Shown: positions 35,212-46,892 of the stretch, piece after piece | Layout: each line of letters opens with the position of its first letter | Position numbering within the stretch: position 1 is the stretch's first letter | Source: Phaseolus vulgaris | Lineage: Eukaryota > Streptophyta > Magnoliopsida > Fabales > Fabaceae | DNA: 64,000 nt | Direction of reading: 5' to 3' | Assembly (NCBI RefSeq): GCF_000499845.2 | Contig: NC_023755.2 | Coordinates: forward strand, 32,699,753-32,763,752 | Translations under genes and position numbers: made by a program | The notes under the pieces: generated by a model | Database searches by the model: none | Told to the model about the DNA's origin: nothing | The model's input: the letters and a program-made list of their open reading frames with translations, nothing else

Positions 35212-36330
35212 ATAATAATGGAAATGGAAGTGATATTTGAAGATGATTTATATCTACAAAGAATTTCATGCATGATTGCATGTCACCAAGGAGGGCCCAA
35301 TTAGATTCCTCCATATTCAAAGTGCTAACCCTTCCAACATTCACATGCAAGGAGGTTTTGTTCAATCAGCTTCAGAGAATTTTAGCCATGCCTTGTCACT
35401 CCTCGCACTCATGTGTAGTTCACAAATTATTATTATTATTATTTAATGGTTCACTAAACCATACTATGTTGCAGAGCACTAGAGATTAAATTAAACCCAT
35501 TTGTTTGATGATAGCTTCCGTATTGTTGATATAGAAATATTATTCATTGTGCATCCTGGCGATTTTGTTAGTCCTTGATGATGAAAATTTGAAATGAAAA
35601 TTCTTGTACCCATGTACACATTCAAGCTTTGTAATTCTATATGGTTGTCCGTTTTCGTTGATTACCAGAACAAATTAGTACTTACAGAGTCACCAATTGT
35701 AAAAAAAAAAGTACATGATAGGAAACCTATTATATTTTCTTTAATTCATATTTTTATAGTTGTAATTAATTCTTATTTTCATTCATGTCTATATTAACAA
35801 AAGAGGACGTGATGAACAAAAGTTTACGTGAGAGAATGAAAGTATTTCACATTATTATCGCAGAGGTCAATATATAGCCATACGATAACAGAATAATAAA
35901 ACAGCCCCAAGATTATCACACAGAACAGTAGTAGGAGTTGCACTGGGCATATGTAGCTCATGTAGAAGAGATTGAACCAAACAATCTCATTGAGAACGAC
36001 TGCTATTGCGGAAATACCGTGCAATTAGATTGTCGCCCAGATACACTCCATAGCGGAAATACCGTGCAATTATTCATATACACATCAACAATCAACCATG
36101 ATTTTGCATCTGTTTTACATCTGTAAAATTTTCTTTTCTATCTTAAAAATTTGCAAATTTTATATTTACTTGTCTCCTTCCATCTGCATTATCATCAAAG
36201 TATCTTTTAAAACATTTATTCATTTTATGAGAGTAAGTTTCACATCTTGATGTGGGGTAAGTTGTTGTGAATCTTCTATAATATTTACATTAAAAGTATA
36301 TAAAACATAAATTAACATAATATTATAAAT
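35212..36330. other. 3' flank of the SRF gene and spacer
   Basis: The first few hundred bases are probably the 3' untranslated region. At 36007-36026 and 36052-36071 a 20-bp phrase (GCGGAAATACCGTGCAATTA) is repeated with 45-bp spacing. Open frames in this stretch show no domain. Confidence 0.5.
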
Positions 36331-36339
36331 TTATGATAT

Positions 36340-37525
36340 CATAAATAATTTAACTTTATAATGTATTATATTTGATTTAAATAATGAGTAAGATAATGAA
36401 AAGATGTCCTACTCTTAGTCCAAATATAAATTAATATTGAGTTTACCACATCATAAAATGATGAAGTTTCAGCTTTTGTCTTTCTTTCATATTGGTACAT
36501 GATCTTTTTCGCATTTTCAATCATTGAATCCCACATTTCTTATACTAAGTGAATAGTGGTCATATTCGTATATTTTTTCTAAGAACATCATAAATAAGGA
36601 CAGTAAAAGCATGTAATCAATCTCCATCCACCAATTATCAGTCAACGGAGTTTCTAAGAACATTGTTGATAAGTATCACTATTTCTTTCAGTATTTTATG
36701 CTTCATAAATATTTTTCAACCTCATAAAACCGGCTCAATGAGGTGAGGTTTGCACTCATTTATATACTATGAAAGACTCTAATTTCTAGGCGATGTGGGA
36801 TCTCCAACATCATGTGTTTAGCAATCAAATCTTTATCATTTATCTAACCAGATTCATCTATTGACTTCAAAAATATTGGTCCACTAGCCATAAAATTTAT
36901 AAGTGGTATTCTCCACCCATCACTAACCATTGTCCCACTTTTTTTATTCCATAAGTTTCTTATAGGTTGGAGAAGATTTTCTACGTGACTTCTTTCTTTT
37001 GAAATTAAAAAGATCTCTCAATTTATTATATGTTGGTGGTACATATTTAAAAAGATTAGAAGTATTAATTGCATAAGAAAATACACTTATATAATAAGGA
37101 ATTCTTACTATATAAAATGATAGTCCTGAAGAATAAAACATCATCACAATTTTATAATTAAGAGTATCTCTCACTTGAATATAATCTTGTAAATAACCTT
37201 TATGTTTTGGGTTAACACTTGCTTCATCATATACAGGTTATACATAAACATTTTTTTTCTTTGAATTTTCAATGATGCTTCATTGTCTAATTTTTTAAAC
37301 TCAACAAGTTTTGACTGAGTCACAGTTTGTACAAATTATAACTCCTACTTTCATAATTTTTAATAAATGAGCTCTTAGTGTAAATCCATTAAATGAGAAA
37401 TCACACATACTACATTTGATCATATAATTATTTCCACCATCGAGATTTTTTCTTAACTTTGAAACATGTCTACACAAAGGTTTTGTTTCATCTTCTTGTT
37501 CGATAAATCGATTAAGTATAATCAT
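36340..37525 (-). pseudogene. hAT-family transposase relic with BED zinc finger
   Basis: The minus-strand reading starts at 37525 with a BED-type zinc finger: CSMCDFSFNG, then AHLLKI and a CTNC pair near 37330. It is followed by the transposase core block FYSSGL...RIPYY...YVPPTYNKLRDL (37174-36950), then SDGW, PLINFMA and GPIFLKSID (near 36900-36860), and EMWDSMIE and FYDVVNSILI with SFHYL.H.LN (36550-36330). This is the order of plant hAT transposases of the DUF659 type. The frame is broken several times, a small repeat interrupts it at 36717-36809, and the C-terminal dimerisation domain is absent. Dead copy. Confidence 0.8.
36717..36809 (-). mobile_element. Short LTR/TRIM-like insertion inside the hAT relic
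   Basis: On the minus strand it begins TGTTGGAGATCCCACATCG and runs through GTGCAAACCTCACCTCATTG to near 36717. This phrase order is a common plant repeat resembling the start of TRIM or small LTR elements. It separates two blocks of hAT similarity. No target duplication is apparent, so limits are approximate. Confidence 0.45.
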
Positions 37526-38859
37526 CTTAATTTCCTATAAGAAAAATAAATTAAATATAAAAAATACTTAAATATAAAAATCAAATAAACTAATCTGAAA
37601 GAAACTAATTTATGAATATAAAAAATAAAAGATGTAACAACTTAAAAACTAATAATACTATAATATATTATATATTTCTAAAATAATATTCAATTATTAT
37701 GTTATTTAAGGTTATTTATTCTTTTAATTTAAATATGATCATTATAAAAAATATTATCATCTTGTTGTTGTTGGATAGTTTAATTAGGTATATTCATCTT
37801 AATTTTCTATAATAAAATAAATTAAATATAAAAAATTGACTTAAATATAAAAATCAAAGAATTTCATCTAATAAAAACTAATCTATAAGTATAGAAAAAT
37901 ATTTAATTATTATGTTATTTATTTAAGGTTATTTTTTTTTATTTTAATATGATTATTATAAAAATATTATATTTAATATTTAATTTTTTTCTTAAGTAAA
38001 AGTTTAGTGTATCTTTTTATAATATTAATCTTTAATAAAAATTTAATTTACTATTTAACAATTATAAAAAAATATTTTTATGCTTATAATTTAAAAATAA
38101 AATAAAATAAAATAAAATATTTAATTATTAAAAAAATACATAATATTATATAATTGCATAATAAATTATATTTAAATTTAAATTGGGGAAAAATATAAAT
38201 TAAATAAAAAATAAATAAATTCAAAATCAAAGGCATTGTTTGACAATTAATGTTGAGGTTGCAAATTACATTTTTCAAGAATGGCTACAGCGAATGCGTG
38301 TTTAATAAGGTGTGCTTTTTTCAATTAAAAAAAATAAGTACTGCTACCTAATTTAATGGTATTTTATTTAAGGATAAAAAAAGTTATTTAAAATATGTCT
38401 TATCTTTTCTTTTTTTCAGTCCCGTTATTTTTTTTATTTTTTATTTTCTTGTGCAAGATTACAACTTGGTAAGGACTATATTATATTGCTACTCAACACG
38501 CTCTTTTGTTAGTTGTAGCTGATAGAACTTAACATAATAGAAACAAAAGTGTAACTTTTTTTAAAAAATTTTCTGTGTAATTTATTGTGTATTCAAATTC
38601 CATCTTCCTCATAAAATGGGATATAGTCTTCATTTCTTTATTTTTTTTTAAATTTCTTTTAATGAGAATGGATTCGCGTGAGATTTTTTTGTGTAATAAA
38701 CATATCTAAGGAGGTGGACTATATAATCTCTGACACATCCAAGAACATAGTTGTGTCTGGTTCAAATAGGTGTATCCAACTCCACGTCGTTCATGTATCT
38801 ATAGTGTGTCCATCATGACAATGCATCTGAAGCGTGAAAACAAAGCCTCAAGATCGTGT
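37526..38859. other. AT-rich spacer, no gene seen
   Basis: Extremely AT-rich, with TTAAATATAAAAA-type phrases repeated around 37550 and 37820 (two diverged copies of a roughly 280-bp stretch including TATTATGTTATTTA). No coding frame is supported. The right edge may include the decayed 3' part of the Copia relic. Confidence 0.5.
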
Positions 38860-39210
38860 CAGAGCTTCATAGGCCATAATGTAGGTTGCCTTTAAGGTAA
38901 ATTTCATTGTCTTCTAGTGATGAAATTGATGATGATACATAAATTGACAAACTTTTTTAGTAACATACAAGATATTTGGTCATGTAATAATAACATATTG
39001 AAGTTCTTCAATTATTGATTTGTAGTGAAAAGGGTTAAATACAAAGGACAAATCATTTGTAGTGAATTTAAGATTGGAAACCATAGAGGTTGGTTGTGGT
39101 GTAGCTGTGAACATTTTTCTATGGAAAGAAGATCAATGATATACTTTTTTTTGGGAAAGGGGAATTTGTGATTGGGATACTAGTAACTTCTACACCAAGA
39201 AAATAGCATA
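38860..39210 (-). pseudogene. Copia reverse transcriptase relic, C-terminal part
   Basis: The minus strand from 39210 begins in the middle of the conserved Copia motif, giving YFLGVEVT directly at the CACTA junction, then KYIIDLL after a frameshift. Around 39000-38900 there is a decayed match to the region before RNase H (SIIEELQYV...KVCQFM...HH). It continues the polyprotein fragment at 43989-45515. Numerous stops and frameshifts; not functional. Confidence 0.75.
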
Positions 39211-42200
39211 CACTACAAAAATTTATAATTTTAGAAAAGATTTATTAATGGAGGTTATCATAACCTCTAGTAAGACATACACGTAGTAGAAGTTTCTTAA
39301 ACCTCTGATAAGTGTCTGCGATTTTTCATATGACCGCAGTAAAGTATTTTTTTTTCTTTTAAAAACTCCAGTGCATGGTCACGTTCACTCTTCACAATTC
39401 TTCACTTGAAACTCTCTTTTACACGCTTCACTCTTCTTCCTTGAAGAAACCAACACATGAGTGTTTTATTTTAGAGGCAAATCCAACTTTGTTGCTCCAG
39501 TGAGGATTTGTAGAGATAAATCATTTCTAACTTTTCTGATTTTCATCTCTCAACCAATATTCTTCCTGCGTTTTTTATGGTGTGAAGAGTACTTTCGCTC
39601 TGTTTCTACACCTTTTCCGCATCACACATTTGTGTTTTTCTGTGCTTCCTTATTCGTGGACGATTTTTGGCGAAACTTCATCATAGAAATGGTGCGATCT
39701 TAATCAACGAATGAACATGGTGTTTTCCAGTGAGATAGGCACACGAAGAACTCACCAATTAATTTTGTTTTCTCAAAGGAAGAACTATGTGTTGTCATGT
39801 TTCATTTGTTCATCTTGTTTTTCATTATTCTTGCACGTTCTTAAAAACCTACCATTGGGAAATGGTGATAAAGTAAATTAGTGTGATTTGTGAACAATAA
39901 TACTGTTGTGGTTTTTGGATACTTACATCGGTGAACAGAAGTAGCAGTTTATGGCGACCTAAAATTGGAAAACGAAGGATTTGTGGATTTTCAGTGAACA
40001 AAATTAGTTTGTGATGTTTGGAATTACTCAACGATGATACTACGCGAGTGTTTCCACTAAATTGCATGGGGAGGTTGGTGATTTTCGTGCGTCATTGATC
40101 AAATTATTTTTGTATTGTTTCATTGAAGCGTTGATTGTTCAAACAATTGTGTGTTGGTTAAACTGCAACTAACGTGTTTGTATAAATGCTTCATTGTTGT
40201 AATTGAAGTCAGTGTTGTATTTTTCTTGTGTCATTGAATTTTTTAAACAGTAGTTTGAAGTGACACATTTTTTACTCATTTGAGTTGGTGATTGTTGGAA
40301 CTTTTGCATATGTAAAGAAAAATTATACATAAAAACAAAAGAATGATGAGAAAAAATTATACATAATTTTGATTGCATTCACGATTTAATTGAAAATTGA
40401 ATTGTTTCGTGGTGAGTAACAATTCTTGTTTCTGTCCAATTTATTGTATGAATGGTTTAAGCCATTGAACATTCTGGTAGTCGCTAGTGTATCTCATCTC
40501 ACAGTTCAGTCCAATCTTGCTGTCAAACTCTGTGATGAAGTATAAAATTTCTAGTTTTGATCTTTGATAGGTTACAATTGAAGTTCTTGATATTTTTGTG
40601 CTTGATGGAAGTTACTGTTTGATTCTACTTGAGGAGAACGTTAAAATTACTCTGTGTATTGCATAAGAAATTGGTTTCATGGTTCGGTAAATTTGTGATT
40701 TAGCAAAATTACAACCTTACAGTAGTTGGTGTTTTCTGGAGAAGTTGATACTGTTGTTCTGTAAACTTGTTTTAAATATTGAAGCAACTATACATTTAAT
40801 CTGGAAAGCATTGTTTAGTGAATATTTGTGGTGCAATTTCATTAATTCAATTTCAGCATTTTTGGTGTGTAATCAGTATTTAAATTGCTTTATTGCATAG
40901 TAGACGCCTTTAGTTAACACTGTTATGCAGTTCTGAAACTTTTGTAGGTTCATCAAGTGACTTTAGTTGCCAACTTGAATTTGATTCATTTTGCATTTAA
41001 GTGTTGGGTTCAACTATTGATTTGTTGAATTGAGTTCTTTGATTGATACAATTTGGCCATTGTGAGTTCAGCGAGTACGATGAAGCCATTTTACGTAAAT
41101 TGGTATTCCACTTGACACAGTGCATTGAATGGTAATTGACTTGATGTTGGTTCCTTCCAATAATTCATATGTTGCATATTCTTATTAAATTAGTGGTTTC
41201 AATTTGGATTAATTAGCACTTGGTGGAGCCCATAGTTGATACTAAAGTTTCATGTGTTTAGGGGGGGCGACTTAAAGTGTCAATTTTTTTTTGAAAATCG
41301 GAGAATCATGCTCACATATCTAATTTTCATCAACTAGGTTCAATCACTTTCTAACTACTTTTTTAAGAGCCAACAACTAGATATATGCTTGCTGATAAGT
41401 AGTTCAATTACTTTGAAGTATGTTCAAAGTCCAAAGATTATATTCTACGATTGTTAATATTGTTGGTTCATTAATTATTCAAATAATTGTTAAAATTATA
41501 AAACGGAAATAATTAATAAAAATTAGAAAAATAAGGGAGAATAAGCATGTAGCTCTGTAAGGAGTTGATAGGGCCATTTTAGTAATTGAGTTTGTTGAGA
41601 ACAAAGGATGGATCAAACATTAGTTAGAGTATTGTTAACACTAGCTTTTATTAAACTTGAAACGTTCCCTTGAGAATGAAAAACAAAAAGAAACTTATCT
41701 AACAAAGATAAAAAAAATGCAACTAACAACAACACACATTCATGGAGAATACAACAAGTGTACGAATTGGTTAGCAAATACCACTCTTTACCCCCATCTT
41801 GCAAAGACGATTTGTTTAGGAACACGTAGGGGTTACTTGAAATTAGATTTACTTATTCTCTTTGATCAACTTTCCCACATGAGGTTTGGTTTTTGTCCTC
41901 CTATGATGTAATCATTTTTTTTAAATATTGGTTCCTTTTGGAGCTTGATAAGTGTCTAATTTTAGTAATATTTCATATTAAAATATAGGCACTTATGAGG
42001 ATTTATTGTTAATTTACATATAAAATAATCCCTAATTTATGAATTTATACATTTTTATATTTTTTATGAGCTTTATTTCAATAAGAGCATTTTATTCCCA
42101 AATTTGGTGTTAATTGCAGATTTTTAGGGAAGATTGAAGATTTGGAGTAAAGGAGAATAATTTGAGCTAAAAAGAGAAAGTTGGAAGGTCCCAGAATGGT

Positions 42201-43988
42201 AAAAGATACAAAGAAAGATTGAGTCTTTTTTATGTTTTATCACTTAGCTCATTAGCGCGGCACATGAAGCTACCTAACCCTAGAAAATTAGGATAAATAG
42301 GGGGCTAGAGGTTTGGAAAACACCATAGAGTGAATTGTAACCCAATTGGGAGAATGAAAGGTGCTAGAAGTATGCGTGGCTAATTCTACCCTTTGGGATT
42401 GAGATTAATGTGCTCAAACTCTTATGTATTGAGGTGATATCCTATATATTAATATTCAATTCTTGATTGATTATTGGTATTGTTGTTTTACTTTTAACTT
42501 TCCGTGACAAATTGATAATCTTAAATATGACCGAGAGGTATTTTTAGGGTTCAGACCTAAACATCAATACTTAACATATTTGTACATATTTGAGTGCTAG
42601 AGATAGACTTGAAATGTTAATTGCCATTAACGTATGATTGTAAGTTGTTTTTATAAGTATGCGAGATATTGATATTTAAGAAACATTCTTAAGAATTTTA
42701 TATGCGAGAGATTGATATAAATAAATTTTCTACGGGCATCAATTTCAATCAAAAGAACTTAATATTGACATGCTAATCAAAATACATGAGATTGAGAGAG
42801 ATGAAACCTAATCCCTATTTTTACAACTGAAGCAACTAATTCTTTGTTTGTTTTCTTATTGATCATTGCCAACACACCCAATTCAACACTCTTTTTATTG
42901 TTCTATTGTTATATTTAGCGAATATTGTATTTGATAATTCATTGTTCCTTGTGGGATCAGTATTCGTTCTTAGGGACAATTATTACTTCTGATAAACGTG
43001 GTGCACTTGCCGTAGAAAGTCATCAGAGCTTCACACTCTCATAGGATAATTTAAACACAATGTAACTTTAGCTTACTCACCAAGTTAATTTTACACAATT
43101 TGTTTTTGATTTGTATGACTACACGATTGTTAATATCTATTACCTACGAACACCTAATGACCATGCAAATATAATGATTCAAGAAAACATTAAATCTCTA
43201 CAGGCATGTTAGTTCAATAACTAATTGAAAACCTAGGAATGATGTGCCTTGGAATGTTAGTTTTTTAATTTTATCAAAACTAGGTGAGATGTACATTTAT
43301 TAATTTCTATGATTATAAAAATTTTCATGACAATTTATACGTATTTTATATTTTCATTCATAAAAAGAGAAGAAAAACAACTTGAAGTTAGTTCTAATTA
43401 TACCCATCCATAATATTCTAAACACGGGTGCATCAAGGATTTGCTATTTTGTAATGAATTTTATATCATTTAGGAACACATATTCCAGGATTATTCGTTT
43501 TAGGCTGTACTTGGGGTATTTAAACAAAAATAAGGGTGGGAAAAAATATATTTGGATCAAAATGTTTCACTTTTGTACATCCATTAAAAATTCATTTACT
43601 TAAATATGATTTTTATTCTAATCCAAATTTTCTAATTTTTTCATATCAGATTTCCATTTTATTTATACAAATTACAACTATGAAATTTAAAATTTTCTAC
43701 TTATGTAAAAACACAACCATTTAAAACAACACAAAAAAATGAAATGAATAAGGGTTTAGAAAACCCCTGGAAGTAATGGAGGTTTGGAAAACCCCTAGAA
43801 GTAATAGGAATTTAAAGAACCGTCGAAAATAATTGATCTTCCAGGAGTTACTCAAAATTGTCGAAAATTTGTTAATGACGTTAGATCTTCTAGGGGAAAA
43901 ATAAACTGCTGGTAACACACTTATTTGGAGTTAAAACCGTCGGAAATGCTAACTATAACCTTCGTTAAAAATAATTTTTCTTGTAGTG
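39211..43988. mobile_element. Non-autonomous CACTA element, 4778 bp, inserted in Copia
   Basis: The left terminus is CACTACAAAAATTTATAA; the right terminus on the minus strand is CACTACAAGAAAAATTATT. The 3-bp target duplication ATA lies at 39208-39210 and 43989-43991. Near the right end are repeated motifs (CCGTCGAAAAT, TTGTCGAAAAT, ACCGTCGGAAAT, and AACCCCTGGAAG with AACCCCTAGAAG); near the left end are ACCTCTAGTAAG and ACCTCTGATAAG. Removing the element and one ATA rejoins a Copia reading frame. No En/Spm-type transposase was recognised, so it is non-autonomous or its coding part has decayed. About 39360-41300 is long non-coding interior of unknown origin, and 41946-43025 is a solo LTR. Confidence 0.85.
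41946..43025 (+). mobile_element. Solo LTR, probably Ty3/gypsy type, 1080 bp
   Basis: It begins TGATAAGTG and ends GTCATCA, with perfect 5-bp target duplication GAGCT at 41941-41945 and 43026-43030. The right end has the phrase GTTCCTTGTGGGATCAGTATTC and GGTGCACTTGCCG, recalled from legume gypsy LTR ends. No internal domain remains. Part of its interior (about 42383-42690) reappears inverted at 45516-45825. Confidence 0.9.
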
Positions 43989-45515
43989 ATAATGGACCAA
44001 GATCTAAGGAAAATAACACATGGAGTTTAAAAATGGGTGACTTACTTTAGTAAAAGAGTTTCCAGTAATAATAATATTGTCCACATAGATAACGACAAGA
44101 ACGGTGGAGTTGTTATTGTATCTGATGAATAAAGATGTGTCAGTTTTGGCATTATGAAACCCAAAATGCAAAAGCTTTATTACTCAGTTTGGTGAACCAA
44201 ACCTTGGGACATGTTTAAACTTGTATAGGTTTATTTAGACAACACAACACACTTGATCTTTGCTAAAGGAGATGAAACTAGGAGGTTGTATTAACTACAT
44301 GATGTTCTCAAGATCCCCATAGAGAAAGGTGTTATTCACATTTATTTGCTGGATGATCCAACTTGTAGTGATGGTAAGAATAAGAACGATATGTATATTT
44401 ATGGGTTTGATAACAAGCCTAAACATTTCATGGTAGTCGAAACCTTCATATTGATGAAAACCTTTGGTAACCAAGAGAGTGCCTTGTGTCTTTTAAAGCT
44501 TTCATCTAAGTTATATTGGATTCAAAAACCCTTTTATAACCTATTGCATGGAAGCCAGGAGGAAGATCCCCTAATGTCCATGTATTATTGGCAAGAAGAA
44601 GCGTTGTATTCAAGTTGAATTGCATGGAACTAGGAAGGATTGACAATAATTTCTTTCAATGTGTAAGCTTCATCATGACTAGAAACAAAAAAGTTGTAAG
44701 AGTTGTGGTGTTGTAGGTTTTGGGTTTAAAAATTCTAACCTTGGCACGAGTGACCATGGGATGATTGTTCAAAGATAGAGAAAAATTGGTGGTGGTATAT
44801 GTAGAAGAGATTATAGGAATAGTATAAGAAATGGTAGGAGTAAGAGGATTAACTCAGGTACGAGATATAGATATGGAAACATTATTATCATTTCGTAGAA
44901 TGGGTCAAGTAATTGTTATAGAAGACAATTTAAGTGAAGTAGAAGTAGGCATAAAAACATCATAAAAGGGGTTATATACATATTTATATGGAAAACAAAA
45001 TCATTGATCACAATATTACGATATATATAAATGTAGTTATGAAGAGATAAGGAAACATATCATTTGTCATGATTGTTATATCCAAGAAAAGCACACATAT
45101 GACTATAAAAATCAAACTTGTGTTTATTGAAAGGTCTCAAAAGTGGATAACAAAAAATTCAAAAGAGTGTGAAATTATAATAAAATGTCTTAGAAAACAA
45201 TTTCTCATAGGGAATGATTTTGCCAAGAACAAAAGTGGGCAAAGAGTTAGTAATGAAAGTAGCAATTAGAAATGTCTCACCTTGACACTTAAAAGGAAGG
45301 GAAGCAATAGAAAGGATAGTTAGTCTCATACAAACCCCATGACGATGTTTTCGTTCAGAACTTTCATTTTGTTGATGTGTGTGTGAACAAGTGAACCTAT
45401 GATGTATCCCATGTGATTCAAGATAGTTTTTAAACAAAACATATTCCTTGACATTATCACAATGAAGTTATTTGATTTTAGTATTAAATTGATTTTTAAC
45501 CAACGTTTTGAATTC
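43989..45515 (-). pseudogene. Copia integrase-reverse transcriptase relic, N-terminal part
   Basis: The minus strand shows, in order, the integrase core (FKNYLESHGI, HQQNESSERKHRH, 45515-45160), the linker after integrase (CAFLGY near 45080), then reverse transcriptase blocks with frameshifts: WTLGDLPPGF...AIGYK (near 44570), FHQYEGFDYHE (near 44450), the polymerase motif YVDNIIITG (near 44080; Asp-Asp altered to Asp-Asn), and DLGPL at the CACTA junction. The order is that of Ty1/Copia Pol. The Asp-to-Asn change, stops and frameshifts show it is dead. Plus-strand open frames here are incidental. Confidence 0.85.
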
Positions 45516-45825
45516 TTAATGTGTTTCATAAATATTGATTCCTCCCATATTTATAAAAACAACTTAGCTTTACGATTAGACGTTAATAACAATTAGCATT
45601 TCAAGTTTATTCCTCGTACTCAAATATGTTAAGTATTATTATTTAGGTTAGAACCATACAAATACATTTCAGTCAGATTTAAGATTCTAGATCCAGAATT
45701 AAAAGCAAAAAAATAATACCAATAATCAATTAAGAAAAAAAATATTATATTTAAATATCACCTCAATACATTAGAGTTTGAACAGATTACTCCCAAACCT
45801 AAAGGGTAGAATTAGCCACACATGA
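45516..45825 (-). mobile_element. Fragment of the same LTR family as 41946-43025
   Basis: On the minus strand GTGTGGCTAATTCTACCCTT, then CAAACTCTAATGTATTGAGG, TTGATTGATTATTGGTATT-like and ACTTAACATATTTG blocks match 42383-42690 of the solo LTR in order. Both ends are truncated: the left abuts Copia integrase and the right abuts the MuDR-like transposase relic. No target duplication, so rearrangement rather than simple insertion is likely. Confidence 0.7.
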
Positions 45826-46892
45826 TGACTGTTACAAGTAGGGATGACATGAAAAGAAGATCCAAGATGTTTCTCCTTGACGCAATCATCATGAACACAT
45901 TGAACTAGGAGCCTTGATTGATTTGATGATGACACCCTGTACGTGTAATGACTGATAATGTGGAAACAATTGATGGCATCTTGAGCTTCTTCCTTGGTGT
46001 TGAATTTTTGCCCAAAAAAAAGCGTTCCTGGAAGATACACTACTGTGTTGCGATCAAAGGCATTACAAAATGTTGGGTCATACATAGGTGGTTCAGGTGG
46101 AAAATGCAAAACATGCTTTGGTGGGACATAAGATGAGTTATGGTCATGTTGTTGATTGTTTGTATGGTGTGCATGTGGTTATTTTGGCTCCTCATCATCA
46201 ATGACTGCAAGTATTCCGTCTTCATCCTCACTAAAAGGATCAAAGACTTCATCGGGAAGACCAACAACCCCATGCTCTTATGGTGGTTCTTGAGGGAGTT
46301 GTTGATTTTCATGTTCGCCTAGGCTGATATATGAGCCACTTAATAGTTGGGTATATGACTACATGTATTTTTCCCACTCCCCAAGATGTTGATGGGTGGG
46401 TTCATTCATATCTAATGAGAAAGGGTGTGGTGTTTCATGGGACAATGGTTGTGATAGGTGGTGGTATGAAGGTTGAACTTCTTGTGATGGTTCAAAATGA
46501 ATGTTTATTGAAGGAGAGGAGTGTGTGGGTTGACATTGTGTTGATGAAGATGCAAACCTCTCAAATGTGACGTACACTTCAGGTTTAGTTTGTAGTTAAA
46601 GGGAGTCGTAGATGCCAAAGAACGCCTCAACATCATCATCCTCGGTCATCTCAATGGCGGTGTAATGACTTACCTCTCCACCAAGTCTAGTCGGGTAGTG
46701 GAAGTGAATTGTTGCGACCCTTTCTTCTGCTTCCCTATGCATTTTTCTGATGATGACTTCTTTCATTCTTTGTAGGGTAATTCCCCTTTTGATAGCAATA
46801 ACTTTTGGTGTCATAGAATTGAATGTACATCCTTCAATGAGACATTCTTTCATTGATCCATCATAGTGAACAATGACATATAATGAAACCAT
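45826..46892 (-). pseudogene. MuDR-like (MULE) transposase relic, N-terminal part
   Basis: The minus-strand frame from an ATG at 46892 gives MVSLYVIVHYDGSMKE, the N-terminal region common in plant MuDR transposases, with an acidic MTEDDDVE. After one in-frame TAA (46596-46598) the same frame continues with YVTFERF and a Ser/His/Pro-rich linker. Then comes the Mutator DNA-binding domain: LFFGQKFNTKEEAQDAIN, YTYRVSSSN and a CVHDDC zinc pair. It stops near 45826 where LTR sequence begins; the catalytic MULE domain and SWIM finger are missing. Confidence 0.8.

Noticed and set aside
44346..44618. Plus-strand 90-codon frame
   Set aside because: Antisense to clear Copia reverse transcriptase blocks (WTLGDLPPGF and others) on the minus strand.
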